Shown here piece after piece: positions 17,641 through 27,846 of a stretch of DNA of 64,000 nucleotides; the stretch's first letter is position 1; every line of letters begins with the position of its first letter. Both the position numbers and the translations under genes were made by a program. The notes beneath the pieces were generated by a model, which saw only the letters and a list, made by a program, of their open reading frames with translations, ran no database searches and was not told the origin of the DNA. Source of the stretch: Pseudomonas laurentiana (GTDB taxonomy: Bacteria; Pseudomonadota; Gammaproteobacteria; Pseudomonadales; Pseudomonadaceae); contig NZ_BMQU01000010.1 in assembly GCF_014648275.1 (NCBI RefSeq), positions 62,001 to 126,000 on the forward strand. Direction: 5' to 3'.

Positions 17641-17763
17641 CTGCTGTTGCAGCATCAAGAATGCCTATGCATCCAGCCTGTCCGTCGCCTTCGCGGGTGC
17701 CGCCGGGCTTCTTGCGTTCGCAGGTCCCTACTGCTTAACCACGCTTGTTGTGACGGGAGCCGT

Positions 17764-19194
17764 ATGTCAATACCACGCTTGAAATCGTACCTATCGTTGT
17801 TCGCCGCCGTGCTGATGCTCGGTCAGGTGGTCACCGCACAGGCTGAAGCTCTGCCGGATTTCACTACCCTGGTCGAGCAAGCTTCGCCGGCGGTGGTCAA
17901 TATCAGTACCCGGCAGAAAATGCCGGATCGTCAGCTCGCCGGTGGGCAGATGCCCGATCTGGAAGGCTTGCCGCCGATGTTCCGTGATTTCTTTGAGCGC
18001 AACATGCCCCAGGGGCCTCGCTCGCCGCGCGGCGATCGCCAGCGCGAAGCGCAGTCGCTGGGGTCGGGCTTCATTATCTCCAGCGATGGCTATGTACTGA
18101 CTAACAATCACGTAGTGGCCGATGCCGACGAGATCATGGTTCGTCTGTCAGACCGCAGTGAGTTCCAGGCCAAAGTTGTGGGCACCGACCCGCGTACCGA
18201 TGTTGCGCTCTTGAAAATCGATGGCAAGAACCTGCCAACCGTCAAGCTGGGTGACTCGGAGAAGCTCAAGGTCGGTGAGTGGGTACTGGCTATTGGTTCG
18301 CCGTTCGGCTTCGACCATTCGGTGACCAAGGGTATCGTCAGTGCCAAGGGGCGTACGCTGCCTAACGACACCTATGTACCGTTCATTCAGACTGACGTGG
18401 CCATCAACCCGGGCAACTCCGGTGGTCCGCTGTTCAACATGAATGGCGAGGTGGTCGGGATCAACTCGCAGATCTTCACCCGCTCCGGTGGTTTCATGGG
18501 CCTGTCGTTCGCGATCCCGATCGATGTGGCACTGGATGTCTCCAACCAGTTGAAGAAAGACGGCAAAGTCAGCCGTGGCTGGTTGGGCGTGGTCATTCAG
18601 GAGGTCAACAAGGATCTGGCAGAGTCGTTCGGCCTGGACAAACCGGCCGGTGCGCTGGTTGCCCAAGTGCTTGAGGATGGCCCGGCCGCCAAGGGTGGCC
18701 TGCAGGTGGGTGACGTTATCCTGAGCCTGAACGGTCAGCCGATCATCATGTCCGCTGATCTGCCGCACTTGGTGGGTGGCCTGAAAGAGGGTGCCAAGGC
18801 CAGCCTGGAAGTGGTCCGTGACGGTAAGCGTCGTAACCTGGACGTTACCATTGGTGCACTGCCGGATGATGATCAGGAAGTTGTTGCCAGTGCCAACGGT
18901 GGCGTCGAGCGTAGCAGCAACCGCCTGGGGGTTTCCGTGGCGGACCTGAATGCCGAGCAGAAGAAGGCGCTGGACCTGAAGGGCGGTGTCGTCATCAAGG
19001 AGGTTCAGGACGGTCCGGCTGCAATGATTGGTCTGCGTCCGGGGGATGTGATTACCCATCTGAACAACCAGGCGATCATGTCGGCCAAGAGCTTCACTGA
19101 AATTGCCAAGGAACTGCCGAAGAACCGTTCGGTGTCCATGCGCGTGCTGCGTCAGGGCCGTGCCAGTTTCATCACCTTCAAGTTGGCTGAGTAA
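17764..19194 (+). CDS. mucD: DegP-type periplasmic serine protease MucD
   Basis: HtrA/DegP-family protease-chaperone of 476 residues. The signal peptide ends near residue 28 (AQAEA). The trypsin-like domain has the triad His116 (NNHVVAD), Asp146 (RTDVALL) and Ser219 (GNSGGPL). Two PDZ domains follow (about 285-370 and 395-475). It degrades misfolded envelope proteins and so dampens AlgU activation. The start at 17764 has GGGAG upstream; the longer upstream frame is rejected because it would delete the signal peptide context. mucC, which separates mucB and mucD in P. aeruginosa, is absent. Confidence 0.96.
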   Translation: MSIPRLKSYLSLFAAVLMLGQVVTAQAEALPDFTTLVEQASPAVVNISTRQKMPDRQLAGGQMPDLEGLPPMFRDFFERNMPQGPRSPRGDRQREAQSLGSGFIISSDGYVLTNNHVVADADEIMVRLSDRSEFQAKVVGTDPRTDVALLKIDGKNLPTVKLGDSEKLKVGEWVLAIGSPFGFDHSVTKGIVSAKGRTLPNDTYVPFIQTDVAINPGNSGGPLFNMNGEVVGINSQIFTRSGGFMGLSFAIPIDVALDVSNQLKKDGKVSRGWLGVVIQEVNKDLAESFGLDKPAGALVAQVLEDGPAAKGGLQVGDVILSLNGQPIIMSADLPHLVGGLKEGAKASLEVVRDGKRRNLDVTIGALPDDDQEVVASANGGVERSSNRLGVSVADLNAEQKKALDLKGGVVIKEVQDGPAAMIGLRPGDVITHLNNQAIMSAKSFTEIAKELPKNRSVSMRVLRQGRASFITFKLAE

Positions 19195-19207
19195 GCCCGG
19201 TTGATCG

Positions 19208-19234
19208 AAAAGGGCGGCCTGGCCGCCCTTTTTT
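19208..19234 (+). terminator. Intrinsic terminator after mucD
   Basis: GGGCGGC-CTG-GCCGCCC stem with flanking A/T pairs, followed by TTTTTT. A classic Rho-independent terminator 14 bp after the mucD stop. Confidence 0.9.
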
Positions 19235-19448
19235 GTGTCTTTGGCAAGGCTCAAGCCCTCTGTAGTCGCCTGTCTGGCCGGCGATGGCGGTGCATACCGT
19301 CGCCTTTTGGGCATAAAACGCATCGCCGGCGGGGGGTGTTCCTACAGCGCAAAATCGTTGTTCACGTGACGCCCATGCCGAGCATCAGGTACAATTCCCG
19401 GCTATTTTTCGGCGGGCCTCGTTCCGCAGCCTTTTTGAGTGTTGACCC

Positions 19449-21248
19449 GTGAGTGATTTGAGTCATATCCGCAATTTCTCCATCATCGCCCACATTGACC
19501 ATGGCAAGTCGACGCTGGCCGACCGCTTCATCCAAATGTGCGGCGGCCTGTCCGCGCGTGAGATGGAAGCCCAGGTACTCGATTCCATGGACCTGGAGCG
19601 CGAGCGCGGGATCACCATCAAGGCTCACAGCGTCACGTTGCACTACAAGGCAAAGGACGGTGTCACTTATCAACTGAACTTCATTGATACCCCTGGCCAC
19701 GTCGACTTCACCTATGAGGTCAGCCGTTCGCTGGCCGCCTGTGAAGGTGCCTTGCTGGTGGTCGATGCTGGCCAGGGCGTGGAAGCCCAGTCGGTTGCCA
19801 ACTGCTACACCGCCATCGAGCAGGGCCTTGAGGTCATGCCGGTCCTGAACAAGATGGACCTGCCTCAGGCTGACCCGGAGCGGGTCAAGGAAGAAATCGA
19901 GAAGATCATCGGTATCGACGCTACCGACGCCGTTGCCTGCAGTGCCAAGAGCGGTCTGGGTGTGGAAGAGGTGCTTGAGCGCCTGGTGCACACCATTCCT
20001 GCACCGACCGGTGATATCGAAGCACCGCTGCAAGCCCTGATCATCGACTCCTGGTTCGACAACTACCTGGGCGTTGTGTCCCTGGTGCGTGTACGCCACG
20101 GTCGTGTGAAGAAAGGCGACAAGATTCTGGTCAAGTCGACCGGCAAGGTCCACCTGGTGGACAGCGTCGGTGTATTTACCCCGAAACATACCCAGACCGT
20201 CGACCTCAAGGCCGGTGAAGTGGGCTTCATCATCGCCAGCATCAAGGACATTCATGGTGCGCCAGTGGGCGATACCCTGACCCTGAGCTCAACCCCTGAG
20301 GTTGAGGTGCTGCCAGGTTTCAAACGGGTTCAGCCACAGGTTTATGCTGGCCTGTTCCCGGTCAGTTCCGATGATTTCGAAGATTTTCGAGATGCATTGC
20401 AGAAGCTGACCCTGAACGACTCGTCGCTGCAGTACTCGCCGGAAAGCTCCGATGCACTGGGCTTCGGCTTCCGTTGCGGCTTCCTTGGCATGCTGCACAT
20501 GGAGATCATCCAGGAGCGCCTGGAGCGCGAATACGACCTGGATCTGATCACCACCGCGCCAAGCGTAATCTTCGAGGTCAAACTCAAGACCGGCGAAACG
20601 ATCTACGTTGATAACCCGTCGAAACTGCCGGATATCTCTGCAGTCGAGGATTTCCGTGAGCCGATCGTGCAGGCGACCATCCTCGTGCCTCAGGAGCACC
20701 TGGGTAACGTCATTACCCTGTGCATCGAGAAGCGCGGCGTACAGCGCGACATGCAGTTCCTCGGTTCGCAAGTACAAGTGCGCTACGATTTGCCGATGAA
20801 CGAAGTGGTTCTGGACTTCTTCGACCGCTTGAAGTCCACCAGCCGTGGTTATGCGTCGCTGGACTATCACTTCGACCGTTATCAGTCGGCGAACCTGGTA
20901 AAACTCGACGTGCTGATCAACGGCGACAAGGTCGACGCCCTGGCCCTGATCGTGCACCGTGACAATGCGCACTACAAAGGTCGTGCATTGACCGAGAAGA
21001 TGAAAGAACTGATTCCTCGGCAGATGTTCGATGTGGCCATCCAGGCCGCCATTGGCGGGCAGATCGTCGCACGGACTACTGTCAAGGCGCTCAGAAAGAA
21101 CGTACTGGCTAAATGTTACGGTGGCGACGTGAGCCGTAAGCGCAAGCTGTTGGAAAAACAGAAGGCCGGTAAGAAACGCATGAAGCAGGTCGGCAACGTG
21201 GAAATTCCACAAGAAGCCTTCCTGGCCGTGCTCAGGTTGGATAGCTAG
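19449..21248 (+). CDS. lepA: Elongation factor 4 (LepA)
   Basis: Translational GTPase of 599 residues, the standard length, that acts on stalled or mistranslocated ribosomes. Visible are the P-loop AHIDHGKST (14-22), switch 2 [14 protein letters not shown] and the LepA-specific C-terminal domain ending in [14 protein letters not shown]. It begins with GTG at 19449. It is the first gene of a lepA-lepB-rnc-era-recO-pdxJ stretch, the usual order in Pseudomonas, with lepB starting six bases after its stop. Confidence 0.97.
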   Translation: MSDLSHIRNFSIIAHIDHGKSTLADRFIQMCGGLSAREMEAQVLDSMDLERERGITIKAHSVTLHYKAKDGVTYQLNFIDTPGHVDFTYEVSRSLAACEGALLVVDAGQGVEAQSVANCYTAIEQGLEVMPVLNKMDLPQADPERVKEEIEKIIGIDATDAVACSAKSGLGVEEVLERLVHTIPAPTGDIEAPLQALIIDSWFDNYLGVVSLVRVRHGRVKKGDKILVKSTGKVHLVDSVGVFTPKHTQTVDLKAGEVGFIIASIKDIHGAPVGDTLTLSSTPEVEVLPGFKRVQPQVYAGLFPVSSDDFEDFRDALQKLTLNDSSLQYSPESSDALGFGFRCGFLGMLHMEIIQERLEREYDLDLITTAPSVIFEVKLKTGETIYVDNPSKLPDISAVEDFREPIVQATILVPQEHLGNVITLCIEKRGVQRDMQFLGSQVQVRYDLPMNEVVLDFFDRLKSTSRGYASLDYHFDRYQSANLVKLDVLINGDKVDALALIVHRDNAHYKGRALTEKMKELIPRQMFDVAIQAAIGGQIVARTTVKALRKNVLAKCYGGDVSRKRKLLEKQKAGKKRMKQVGNVEIPQEAFLAVLRLDS

Positions 21249-21253
21249 GTCCT

Positions 21254-22108
21254 ATGTCGCTAAATTTCCCGCTGTTGTTAGTCATCGCCGTTGCCGTTTG
21301 CGGTCTGCTGGCCTTGCTTGATCTGCTGTTTCTGGCTCCGCGCCGGCGGGCAGCGATCAGCAACTATCAGGGCAGCGTCAGCCAGCCCGATATGTCGGTA
21401 CTTGAGCAGCTCAACAAGGAACCGTTGCTGGTTGAATACGGCAAGTCGTTCTTCCCGGTGCTGTTCATCGTACTGGTGTTGCGCTCGTTCCTGGTGGAGC
21501 CGTTCCAGATCCCTTCGGGGTCGATGAAACCGACCCTTGAAGTGGGCGATTTCATTCTGGTGAACAAGTTCTCCTATGGCATTCGTCTGCCGGTGATCGA
21601 CAAGAAGGTCATCGAAGTAGGTGACCCGCAGCGCGGCGATGTGATGGTGTTCCGCTACCCGAGCGACCCGAACGTCAACTACATCAAGCGGGTGGTTGGC
21701 CTGCCAGGTGACCAGATCCGTTACACCAGCGACAAGAAGCTGTTCGTCAATGGTCAGCCGATTGCCGAGCAACTGGTGGGCACCGAGCCGGGCACCTTGG
21801 GCAGCGCCGAGCTGTACAAGGAAAAGCTGGGTGAGGTGGAGCACCTGATCCGCAAGGAAATGGGCCGCTACCGGATGCCGCCGGACCAACAGTGGGTAGT
21901 CCCGGCCGGGCACTATTTCATGATGGGCGACAACCGCGACAACTCTAACGACAGCCGCTATTGGGATGACCCCAACATCCCAAGAGAACTGCACGGCATG
22001 GTTCCGGACAAGAACATCGTCGGCAAGGCCTTCGCTGTCTGGATGAGTTGGCCTGAGCCGAAATTGAGTCATTTGCCGAGCCTTTCGCGGGTTGGGCTGA
22101 TCAAGTAA
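21254..22108 (+). CDS. lepB: Signal peptidase I
   Basis: LepB, 284 residues, cleaves signal peptides of exported proteins at the inner membrane. Two N-terminal membrane helices (about 5-25 and 63-80) precede the catalytic domain. The nucleophile Ser90 (PSGSMKPTL) and general base Lys145 (YIKRVVGLPGD) fall at the same positions as in E. coli. The later GDNRDNSNDSRYWG-like box appears as GDNRDNSNDSRYWD. It is translated right after lepA, and a perfect hairpin downstream separates it from rnc. Confidence 0.97.
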   Translation: MSLNFPLLLVIAVAVCGLLALLDLLFLAPRRRAAISNYQGSVSQPDMSVLEQLNKEPLLVEYGKSFFPVLFIVLVLRSFLVEPFQIPSGSMKPTLEVGDFILVNKFSYGIRLPVIDKKVIEVGDPQRGDVMVFRYPSDPNVNYIKRVVGLPGDQIRYTSDKKLFVNGQPIAEQLVGTEPGTLGSAELYKEKLGEVEHLIRKEMGRYRMPPDQQWVVPAGHYFMMGDNRDNSNDSRYWDDPNIPRELHGMVPDKNIVGKAFAVWMSWPEPKLSHLPSLSRVGLIK

Positions 22109-22116
22109 CACCTAAA

Positions 22117-22140
22117 CGGCGCTGTCCTGGGACAGCGCCG
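22117..22140 (+). terminator. Hairpin after lepB
   Basis: Perfect 11-bp stem, CGGCGCTGTCC-TG-GGACAGCGCCG, followed by AATGCTTTT. Likely terminator for lepA-lepB, or a processing structure ahead of rnc. Confidence 0.8.
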
Positions 22141-22347
22141 AATGCTTTTCTGGCATAGGCTGTGTTCAGGGTGTCTTTGGACATCCCCGAATCACTGGGT
22201 CGGAAGGGCATGAAGCCAAATAGTCTTTCAGGATCCGGATTTGAACAACGCGTTAAACCTGACGGCCACGAGCCAATCCGATAAGTGTGGGTGCCGGGCT
22301 GAGTCCCAGGCGCAGAAAATCGGCCACAAACCGAGCGTGGGTACACT

Positions 22348-23029
22348 GTGAGCGTTTCCTTGAGCCGCCTCGAGCGCAAGCTCGGCTACACCTTCAAGAA
22401 CCAGGAGCTGATGCTGCTGGCCCTTACGCATCGCAGTTACGCCGGGCGTAACAATGAGCGCCTGGAGTTTCTGGGCGATGCCATTCTCAACTTTGTTGCT
22501 GGCGAGGCGCTGTTCGAGCGTTTCCCGCAAGCCCGTGAAGGCCAGCTGTCGCGCTTGCGTGCACGGCTGGTCAAGGGCGAGACCCTGGCCGTACTGGCGC
22601 GTGGTTTCGACCTCGGCGAGTACCTGCGTCTGGGGTCCGGCGAGCTGAAAAGCGGTGGTTTCCGTCGTGAGTCGATACTGGCCGACGCGCTCGAAGCGCT
22701 GATCGGCGCGATCTACCTCGATTCGGACATGCACACTGCGCGTGATCGGGTGCTGGACTGGCTGACCGGTGAGTTCGAGAGCCTCACGCTGGTCGATACC
22801 AACAAGGATCCGAAAACCCGCCTGCAGGAGTTCTTGCAGTCACGGGCCTGCGAACTGCCCCGCTATGAAGTGGTGGATATCCAGGGTGAACCGCATTGCC
22901 GGACGTTTTTCGTCGAGTGTGAAGTGGCCCTGTTGACTGAAAAAAGCCGAGGGCAGGGCGTAAGCCGGCGTATTGCCGAGCAGGTCGCCGCGGCGGCAGC
23001 CCTGATCGCCCTGGGCGTGGAGAATGGCA

Positions 23030-23037
<8 letters not shown>
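22348..23037 (+). CDS. rnc: Ribonuclease III
   Basis: A 229-residue double-strand-specific endoribonuclease that processes rRNA precursors and some mRNAs. The catalytic signature [11 protein letters not shown] is at residues 37-47, the second acidic cluster lies in [14 protein letters not shown], and the double-stranded RNA-binding domain begins near residue 155 ([11 protein letters not shown]). It starts with GTG at 22348. The 207-bp leader after the lepB hairpin contains further potential stems; rnc leaders are autoregulated by cleavage in E. coli, but I cannot show that here. era overlaps its end by 8 bp. Confidence 0.97.
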
Positions 23038-23932
<895 letters not shown>

Positions 23933-23988
23933 GCCTTCAGGCCCGATACCGTCCGGTGTCGGGCCGACTCCTTTCTGAAGTTCAATTC

Positions 23989-24672
23989 ATGGAACTATCC
24001 GTCGGCCAACCGGCCTATGTCCTGCACAGTCGGGCCTACCGCGAAACCAGTGCACTGGTGGACTTCCTTACGCCTCAGGGCCGAATGCGCGCAGTGCTGC
24101 GTCGCGCACGTGGCAAGGCCGGAACCTTGGCGCGCCCCTTCGTACCGCTGGAGGTCGAATTCCGTGGTCGGGGTGAACTGAAGAACGTCGGGCGCATGGA
24201 AAGTAACGGCATCGGCGTCTGGTTGCATGGTGATGCCCTGTTCAGTGGCCTCTACCTCAATGAATTGATGACCCGCTTGTTGCCAGCGGAAGATCCACAC
24301 CCGCTGCTGTTCGAGCACTACACCGCAACGTTGCAGGCATTGGCCGCCGGGCGCGCCCTGGAGCCGTTGTTGCGCTCGTTCGAGTGGCGCCTGCTGGATG
24401 AGCTGGGGTATGCCTTCGAGTTGGATCGGGACCTTGCGGGTGAGCCGCTGGCTGCCGATGGCTTGTATCGGTTGCAGGTGGATGCGGGCCTTGAACGCGT
24501 TTATCTGTTCCAGCCGGGCCTGTTCAACGGCGTGGAGCTGGCCGCCATGGCTGAGGCCGACTGGAGCGTACCTGGCGCCTTGAGTGCGGCCAAGCGTTTG
24601 ATGCGTCAGGCATTGGCTGTTCATTTGGGTGGAAAGCCATTGGTCAGTCGCGAACTGTTTCGCAAGCCGTAA
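23989..24672 (+). CDS. recO: DNA repair protein RecO
   Basis: RecO, 227 residues, mediates RecA loading on SSB-coated DNA in the RecFOR pathway. The N-terminal OB-fold begins [20 protein letters not shown] (residues 9-28), a well-conserved RecO signature, followed by a helical C-terminal domain. The zinc-binding cysteines found in some RecO proteins are absent, as in many gamma-proteobacteria. ATG 23989 is chosen over 23956 from family length; the ribosome binding site is weak. Gene order era-recO-pdxJ is conserved. Confidence 0.94.
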   Translation: MELSVGQPAYVLHSRAYRETSALVDFLTPQGRMRAVLRRARGKAGTLARPFVPLEVEFRGRGELKNVGRMESNGIGVWLHGDALFSGLYLNELMTRLLPAEDPHPLLFEHYTATLQALAAGRALEPLLRSFEWRLLDELGYAFELDRDLAGEPLAADGLYRLQVDAGLERVYLFQPGLFNGVELAAMAEADWSVPGALSAAKRLMRQALAVHLGGKPLVSRELFRKP

Positions 24673-24716
24673 GCTCGTCGTATGCTGTGAGGCTCAATTT
24701 TCAGGAGAGTTTCTTC

Positions 24717-25460
24717 GTGACCCACAGCAACCGCATTCTTCTCGGCGTGAACATCGACCACGTGGCGACCCTGCGCCAGGCCCGTGGCACGCGTTACCCG
24801 GACCCGGTCAAGGCCGCGCTGGATGCCGAGGAAGCCGGTGCCGATGGCATCACCGTCCATTTGCGTGAAGACCGCCGTCACATCCAGGAGCGCGACGTCC
24901 TGCTGCTCAAGGACGTGCTGCAAACGCGGATGAACTTCGAGATGGGCGTTACCGAGGAAATGATGGCATTCGCCGAGCGTATTCGCCCGGCGCATATCTG
25001 CCTGGTGCCTGAAACCCGCCAGGAGCTGACCACCGAGGGTGGTCTGGATGTTGCTGGTCAGGAAGCGCGGATCAAGGCCGCTGTCGAACGCCTGTCGCGC
25101 CTCGGCTCGGAAGTGTCCTTGTTCATCGATGCTGACGAGCGCCAGATCGAGGCCTCTCGCCGTGTCGGTGCCCCGGCCATTGAACTGCATACCGGTCGTT
25201 ACGCCGATGCCGAAACACCCGCTGAAGTGGCTGAAGAGCTCAAGCGCATCGCCGACGGCGTGGCTTTTGGTGTTGCTCAGGGCCTGATCGTGAACGCTGG
25301 GCACGGCTTGCACTACCACAACGTCGAAGCGGTTGCGGCAATCAAGGGTATCAATGAGCTGAACATCGGGCACGCGCTGGTCGCCCATGCCCTGTTCGTC
25401 GGCTTCAAGTCGGCGGTGGCCGAGATGAAGTCGCTGATTCTGGCCGCCAGCCGCGGCTGA
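24717..25460 (+). CDS. pdxJ: Pyridoxine 5'-phosphate synthase
   Basis: PdxJ, 247 residues, makes pyridoxine 5'-phosphate from 1-deoxyxylulose 5-phosphate and 3-amino-2-oxopropyl phosphate in the last ring-closing step of vitamin B6 synthesis. Conserved segments are [17 protein letters not shown] (residues 8-24), the catalytic region HLREDRRHI, and the phosphate-binding [10 protein letters not shown] and [12 protein letters not shown]. The GTG start at 24717 has TCAGGAGAG at good spacing; in-frame upstream starts do not. Last gene of the lepA-pdxJ stretch. Confidence 0.96.
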   Translation: MTHSNRILLGVNIDHVATLRQARGTRYPDPVKAALDAEEAGADGITVHLREDRRHIQERDVLLLKDVLQTRMNFEMGVTEEMMAFAERIRPAHICLVPETRQELTTEGGLDVAGQEARIKAAVERLSRLGSEVSLFIDADERQIEASRRVGAPAIELHTGRYADAETPAEVAEELKRIADGVAFGVAQGLIVNAGHGLHYHNVEAVAAIKGINELNIGHALVAHALFVGFKSAVAEMKSLILAASRG

Positions 25461-25486
25461 CCCGCCGGCGGTCAATGTGCGCCGCA

Positions 25487-25503
25487 GACCCGGTAACCGG
25501 GTC
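25487..25503. terminator. Palindromic hairpin between pdxJ and cmoB
   Basis: GACCCGGT-A-ACCGGGTC, a perfect 8-bp stem with minimal spacer, between two convergent genes. No T-tract follows, so it may act as a barrier rather than a classic terminator. Confidence 0.5.
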
Positions 25504-25522
25504 GGTGGCGCAGCATTGAGCG

Positions 25523-26479
25523 TTACTTGCGCGCGACCAGCACCGCACGGCGTGGTGCAGGCAGACCTTCGATGGTGCGGCTGTGATCGTTGGGGTCGAG
25601 GAAGTCGCTGAGCGACTGATAACGCATCCACTCGGTGCTGCGCTGTTCCTCGATGCTGGTGACGCTGACATCTACGCAGCGCACGTCGCTGAACCCGGCG
25701 CGACGCAGCCAGCGTTCCAGCGCCGGTACCGAAGGCAGGAACCAGACGTTGCGCATCTGTGCGTAGCGGTCTTCAGGTACCAGTACCTGCTGTTCATCAC
25801 CTTCGATAACCAGGGTTTCCAGCACCAACTCGCCACCTTTGACCAGGCAGTCCTTGAGCGCCAGCAGGTGCTCGATTGGCGAGCGCCGATGGTAGAACAC
25901 ACCCATGGAAAATACGGTATCGAAGCCTTCGAGGTTCGCTGGCAGGTCTTCCAGGGCGAACGGCAAGTGCCAGGCCGGCAGTTCCGGCAGGTAACGTTGC
26001 ACGGCTTGGAACTGGCAGAAGAACAGCCAGTTGGGATCGACGCCAATGACGCTGTCGGCACCGGCACCGAGCATGCGCCACTGGTAGTAGCCATTGCCGC
26101 AGCCGACATCCAATACACGTTTTCCGCGTAAGTCCAGGTGCGGTGCGACCCGCTCCCATTTCCAGTCCGAACGCCATTCGGTGTCGACATGAACACCGAA
26201 CAGGTCGAACGGGCCCTTGCGCCATGGCGACAAGCCCATCAGTGCGGTGCGCATCTGCTCACGAACAGCAGGCTCGCAGTCGCAGTCCAGGCGCAGGCCG
26301 TTGAGCAGGTCGACCTGCTCAGGTACGAGCGCGGGCAGGGCATCGAGCGCCGCTTGCCAACGTTCCAGATCGCCATGGCCTTTTTCCAGCTTGGCATCGA
26401 GTTGTGCCTGCAGGCCCTGGGACCATTCAGCCAGAGGGGTGCCCGCCAGGCGGCGGACCAGAGGGGAAAGATCAATCAT
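25523..26479 (-). CDS. cmoB: tRNA U34 carboxymethyltransferase CmoB
   Basis: CmoB, 318 residues, uses carboxy-SAM to convert 5-hydroxyuridine at wobble position 34 of certain tRNAs to 5-oxyacetyluridine. The class I methyltransferase motif [15 protein letters not shown] begins at residue 122; [20 protein letters not shown] upstream is the characteristic CmoB segment. The gene follows cmoA with a 4-bp ATGA overlap, so the producer of the cofactor and its user are co-translated. Confidence 0.96.
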   Translation of the reverse strand: MIDLSPLVRRLAGTPLAEWSQGLQAQLDAKLEKGHGDLERWQAALDALPALVPEQVDLLNGLRLDCDCEPAVREQMRTALMGLSPWRKGPFDLFGVHVDTEWRSDWKWERVAPHLDLRGKRVLDVGCGNGYYQWRMLGAGADSVIGVDPNWLFFCQFQAVQRYLPELPAWHLPFALEDLPANLEGFDTVFSMGVFYHRRSPIEHLLALKDCLVKGGELVLETLVIEGDEQQVLVPEDRYAQMRNVWFLPSVPALERWLRRAGFSDVRCVDVSVTSIEEQRSTEWMRYQSLSDFLDPNDHSRTIEGLPAPRRAVLVARK

Positions 26480-27219
26480 GGCAGGGCAATCAGCGAGGCG
26501 AAGTTAAGGCACTGGAACCACGGCACGACCTTGGAAAAGCCCGCTGCGAGTAGACGCTCACGGTGTTCTTCCAGGCTGTCGGGCTTCATCACGTTTTCGA
26601 TGGCACTGCGTTTCTGGGCAATTTCCAGTTCGCTGTAGCCATTGGCGCGCTTGAACGCGACATGCAGGTCGGTGAGCAGGGCGTGTTCCTGAGGGTCGTT
26701 GAAGCGCAGTTTTTCCGAGAGGATCAGGGCGCCACCGGGCAGCAAGGCCTGGCGAATGCGTGACAGCAGGGCGAGGCGTTGCTCAGGTGCGATGAACTGC
26801 AGGGTGAAGTTCATCGCGACCACCGAGGCGGGCTGGAACTCAAGGGCCAGGATGTCGCCTTCGATCACCTCGACCGGCAGCAGCTCCTGGAACATTGAGT
26901 CTTGGGCCGTGAGGTACTGACGGCAGCGCTCGACCATGGCTGCGGAGTTGTCCACAGCGATGACGCGGCAGCCGTCCTGGCGTACATGCCGACGCAGTGC
27001 CTGGGTAACAGCGCCCAACGAGCTACCGAGGTCGTACAGGGCGGTATGCGGTTGAGCAAACTGCGCAGCCAGCACGCCGAGGTTCTCGACAATGGTCGGG
27101 TAGCCGGGGACTGAACGCTTGATCATGTCCGGGAACACTCGGACCACGTCTTCGTTGAAGGCGAAGTCGGGCACCTGGCCAAGCGGCTGGGCGAATAGGC
27201 GGTCGGGTTCTTTGCTCAC
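26476..27219 (-). CDS. cmoA: Carboxy-SAM synthase CmoA
   Basis: CmoA, 247 residues, makes carboxy-S-adenosyl-methionine from SAM and prephenate. Visible are the N-terminal [20 protein letters not shown] segment (21-40), the SAM-binding [13 protein letters not shown] (61-73), and the prephenate/SAM pocket [14 protein letters not shown]. It is the first gene of a two-gene cmoA-cmoB operon dedicated to wobble uridine modification. Confidence 0.96.
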   Translation of the reverse strand: MSKEPDRLFAQPLGQVPDFAFNEDVVRVFPDMIKRSVPGYPTIVENLGVLAAQFAQPHTALYDLGSSLGAVTQALRRHVRQDGCRVIAVDNSAAMVERCRQYLTAQDSMFQELLPVEVIEGDILALEFQPASVVAMNFTLQFIAPEQRLALLSRIRQALLPGGALILSEKLRFNDPQEHALLTDLHVAFKRANGYSELEIAQKRSAIENVMKPDSLEEHRERLLAAGFSKVVPWFQCLNFASLIALP

Positions 27220-27302
27220 GGGCAGTCCAGGCGTTCAGCGGTAAAGGGCCGGCATTTTAGCCAAACTGGCAGCGGTATGCATGGCCGGCTGACAAGTGCG
27301 CC

Positions 27303-27695
27303 TCACTTCACCGTAATTGCACAGTCAAAGGTCTGTGCGGGGTGTACTTCCGGTGCCCAGGGTTGTTGATAGACCAGTATCAAGTGACCCTCGCCAGCAG
27401 CCTTCGCCTGGAAGCGCCACACCGACTGTCCGGCGCTACCGACCAGCCCAGTGCCTTCGGGGTTGCTGTAGACCTCAGGGCCCAGGCTGCGGAGGATGCT
27501 GGCGGCAGGGTTTTGCAGCAACCAGCGGTAGCCCGTGGTGGGATTGCTGGGCAGCGTCAGGGTGAGGGTTTGATCCGTTCGCAGCTGGACGGGGCAGTCC
27601 CCCGTTTTTTCCAGCGTGATGTTTTGCCGTGGTTGTTGGGCACAGGCGCTGAGCAGGGCGAGGCTCACGGGAACGAGCAGGCGGGCAAGGGTCAT
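27303..27695 (-). CDS. Chagasin-like (I42 family) protease inhibitor lipoprotein
   Basis: A 130-residue secreted lipoprotein. The signal ends in LLSAC (Cys18), and the mature domain has the three loops of chagasin-type cysteine-protease inhibitors: NPTTGYRW (51-58), a Gly/Ser-rich loop GTGLVGSAGQ (near 88-97), and a PW loop in YQQPWAP. In the family these loops plug the active-site cleft of papain-like proteases. GGAG lies seven bases before ATG 27695; the longer frame is rejected. It stands alone between cmoA and a repeat element. The natural target in bacteria of this kind is not known. Confidence 0.85.
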   Translation of the reverse strand: MTLARLLVPVSLALLSACAQQPRQNITLEKTGDCPVQLRTDQTLTLTLPSNPTTGYRWLLQNPAASILRSLGPEVYSNPEGTGLVGSAGQSVWRFQAKAAGEGHLILVYQQPWAPEVHPAQTFDCAITVK

Positions 27696-27746
27696 GATGG
27701 CTCCGAATGAACGACGAAGACGCAGCATAACCGAAGCGCCCACACA

Positions 27747-27833
27747 TGTAGGAGCCTGCCTCACCAGCGATGCAGGCACCGCGCAGCACGCGGCATTGCA
27801 TCGCTATCACTGCCGGCAAGGCTGGCCCCCACA
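27747..27833. repeat. REP-type extragenic palindrome pair
   Basis: TGTAGGAGCCTGCCT at the left end and AGGCTGGCCCCCACA at the right are inverted versions of the Pseudomonas REP head, enclosing a further GCGATGCA...TGCATCGC inverted pair. The layout is that of a two-REP unit (REPIN/BIME) just after the end of lon. Confidence 0.7.
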
Positions 27834-27846
27834 GACGTCGCAGTGT

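Noticed and set aside
17541-17782. Frames of 65-67 codons in the mucB-mucD gap as a mucC remnant
   Set aside because: No membrane helices typical of MucC, and they run through the terminator-like hairpin.
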